64,000 bases of DNA from Paenibacillus sp. JDR-2. Its GTDB lineage: Bacteria; Bacillota; Bacilli; Paenibacillales; Paenibacillaceae. The position numbers were made by a program, and so were the translations under genes. The stretch is from contig NC_012914.1 of assembly GCF_000023585.1 (NCBI RefSeq), positions 5,711,501-5,775,500 on the forward strand, given 5' to 3'. The notes below the pieces were generated by a model. It saw only the letters and a program-made list of their open reading frames with translations. It did not search any database and was not told the origin of the DNA. Positions 62,604 to 64,000 of this stretch are shown here, piece by piece; position 1 is the first letter of the stretch, and each line of letters opens with the position of its first letter.

Positions 62604-63527
62604 CTAGAACAACGCGTTTTCTTTGCTGAATTTCTTCACGATATAGTTGACCGTAATGACAAGCACAAAGCCAACGACCGATTGAAGAAGACCTGCGGAC
62701 GATGCGAGCCCCGTATCGCCGGTTACCAGCAAAGCGTTGTAGACGTAGGTATCGATAACCTCGGTTGTTTCCTTCAGCATCCCCGAAGCCATCGTTGCTT
62801 GATAGAACAAGCCAAAATCCGCATTAAAGATACGGCCTACCGCAAGCAGCGTCAGAATAATAATGACCGGCGTAATGAGCGGTACGGTAATTCCGGTCAT
62901 CTGCTTCCATTTGCTCGCCCCGTCAATGCGGGCAGCTTCGTAATACTCCTGGTCGATGCCAACAATCGCGGCCAGATAGACGATGGCGGAGTAGCCGACC
63001 GTTTTCCACGTATTTACGATCGTGAGAATATACGGCCAATATTTCGGCTCCGCATACCAGGCAATCGTCTCCTTGCCCATCGGCTCGAGAATCGATTTGT
63101 TAATAAAACCAAGCTCCGGATTCAGGAAGCCGTAGACGAGGTAACCAACGATAACCATCGAGACAAAGTTCGGAAGAATGGCGGCACTCTGGAAAAACTT
63201 CGACAGCACCTTCCGCCTAACCTCATTGAGCAGAATCGCAAGCAGTACAGCCAATACCGTATTGATGACCAGGAAAGCGACATTGTACAAAATCGTGTGC
63301 TTAATGATCATCCATGCGTCATTGGAGGCAAACAGAAACTTGAAGTTCTGCAGTCCTACCCAATCGCTGCCCCATACGCCCTTCGTATAGTTCAGATCCT
63401 TGAACGCCAGGAAGATGCCGAACATCGGAAGATAGTTATTGATAAATAGCATGATAATCCCCGGTATCGCGAGAATAACCAAGGCGCGATGCTTCAGCAG
63501 CCGTCGCAGCACGGGCATGTGTTTCAC
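62604..63527 (-). CDS. Carbohydrate ABC transporter permease, LplB type
   Basis: The 307-residue protein has six membrane segments, the family N-terminal NYLPMFGIFLAFKDLNYTKG and an EAA loop (YEAARIDGASKWKQMTGITVP). It is the first gene of the dextran-type operon after the AraC-domain regulator, which ends 66 bases upstream. Confidence 0.93.
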   Translation of the reverse strand: MKHMPVLRRLLKHRALVILAIPGIIMLFINNYLPMFGIFLAFKDLNYTKGVWGSDWVGLQNFKFLFASNDAWMIIKHTILYNVAFLVINTVLAVLLAILLNEVRRKVLSKFFQSAAILPNFVSMVIVGYLVYGFLNPELGFINKSILEPMGKETIAWYAEPKYWPYILTIVNTWKTVGYSAIVYLAAIVGIDQEYYEAARIDGASKWKQMTGITVPLITPVIIILTLLAVGRIFNADFGLFYQATMASGMLKETTEVIDTYVYNALLVTGDTGLASSAGLLQSVVGFVLVITVNYIVKKFSKENALF

Positions 63528-63593
63528 CTTCTTGTTGTTTGTATGTCCTAAGTATACGGCCGCCCGGCAGACCCCCCTACCGTTTTTGTAACC

Positions 63594-64000
63594 TCAGTCT
63601 AGTCGTTTTGTGACATTGCGGTATTCTTGCGGATTAATTCCGTATTGCTTCTTAAACATCTTCGTAAAATGCGAAAAATTCGAGTAGCCCACCTGCTGCG
63701 CTATTGCGCTGACCGTCATTCCCGTCGTATCGAGCAGCTGTCTGGCTCTTGCCATCTTCGTCTCGATGAGGTAATCAATCAGGTTCTGCCCGGTCTCCTT
63801 CTTGAACAGGCGGGACAAATATGCCGGATTCAAACCGACATGAGCGGCGACATCCTCGCGGGAGATGTCCTCCTCCACGTTCTCTTTTATATATTGAACC
63901 GACTTCTGCACGACGCTGTCGCTCTCTAATGCAGTAAAGGCCGCATCCATAACGGCAGAGACGATATTTTCCGCCCAATGCCTGTATTGGGACAAGCTGC
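63594..64000 (-). CDS. AraC-type HTH regulator, C-terminal part (probably YesN-like response regulator)
   Basis: The frame runs past the window edge; 135 residues are visible. They contain the pair of AraC helix-turn-helix motifs (EDVAAHVGLNPAYLSRLFKK and VSAIAQQVGYSNFSHFTKMF) at the C-terminus. The upstream helical segment with VQKSVQYIKENVEEDIS is typical of YesN-type response regulators that sit before LplABC-like importers. The receiver domain and partner sensor kinase would lie beyond 64000. It is the likely activator of the importer/GH66 operon. Confidence 0.85.
   Translation of the reverse strand, partial: SLSQYRHWAENIVSAVMDAAFTALESDSVVQKSVQYIKENVEEDISREDVAAHVGLNPAYLSRLFKKETGQNLIDYLIETKMARARQLLDTTGMTVSAIAQQVGYSNFSHFTKMFKKQYGINPQEYRNVTKRLD

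Overview
The window looks like chromosomal DNA of a Gram-positive, spore-forming, plant- or soil-associated Firmicute, most likely Paenibacillus or a close relative. The grounds are a KapB sporulation protein, S-layer (SLH) anchoring, sugar importers without a local ATPase, an LTA-synthase-like sulfatase, a copper-amine-oxidase-like domain on an exported esterase, frequent AGGAGG ribosome sites with TTG/GTG starts, and about 50% GC. No rRNA, tRNA, CRISPR array, transposase or phage gene was seen.

Region 1 (1-25 kb) is mostly housekeeping and cell envelope. It holds a DUF2975 membrane protein, a large palindromic repeat, the glutamate synthase large subunit without its small subunit, an exported SGNH esterase, KapB, a diacylglycerol-type glucosyltransferase, an ACT-domain malic enzyme, two near-identical membrane acyltransferases around a polysaccharide deacetylase, a CDF metal exporter, an ABC-F ATPase, a Gfo/Idh/MocA oxidoreductase, a metallo-beta-lactamase-fold hydrolase, a CvfC-like HEAT protein, an exported transglutaminase-like protein and an LTA-synthase-like sulfatase.

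Region 2 (25-43 kb) is carbohydrate use plus small regulators. A five-gene operon (binding protein, two permeases, GH43, GH2) runs from a good sigma-A promoter at about 32.5 kb. That promoter overlaps a CcpA-type cre site and is followed by a perfect 16-bp palindrome; an ArsR-like regulator lies just upstream of it. Next come a LysR/monooxygenase pair, a MarR/GNAT pair, a GH78 rhamnosidase-like gene, a tiny membrane protein with a zinc-ribbon protein, a symmetric four-unit intergenic repeat, and an aldose epimerase/GH127 arabinofuranosidase pair divergent from an AraC regulator.

Region 3 (43-54 kb) is an alpha-1,6-mannan locus: GH125, binding protein, two permeases, one membrane-anchored GH76 and two signal-less GH76 enzymes, read from one near-consensus promoter carrying a cre-like site. 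A GntR/LacI-type regulator lies upstream. The inferred route is surface cutting of mannan, import of oligosaccharides, and cytosolic trimming to mannose.

Region 4 (54-64 kb) holds an SDR oxidoreductase and a dextran-type operon: an AraC-domain regulator (cut by the window end), LplB- and LplC-type permeases, a binding protein, and a 1686-residue SLH-anchored GH66 enzyme. Its catalytic barrel appears split by about five carbohydrate-binding-like modules rather than one. This protein and the compartment-split mannan locus are the most interesting features. The three importers lack an ATPase and presumably use a shared MsmX-type one encoded elsewhere.
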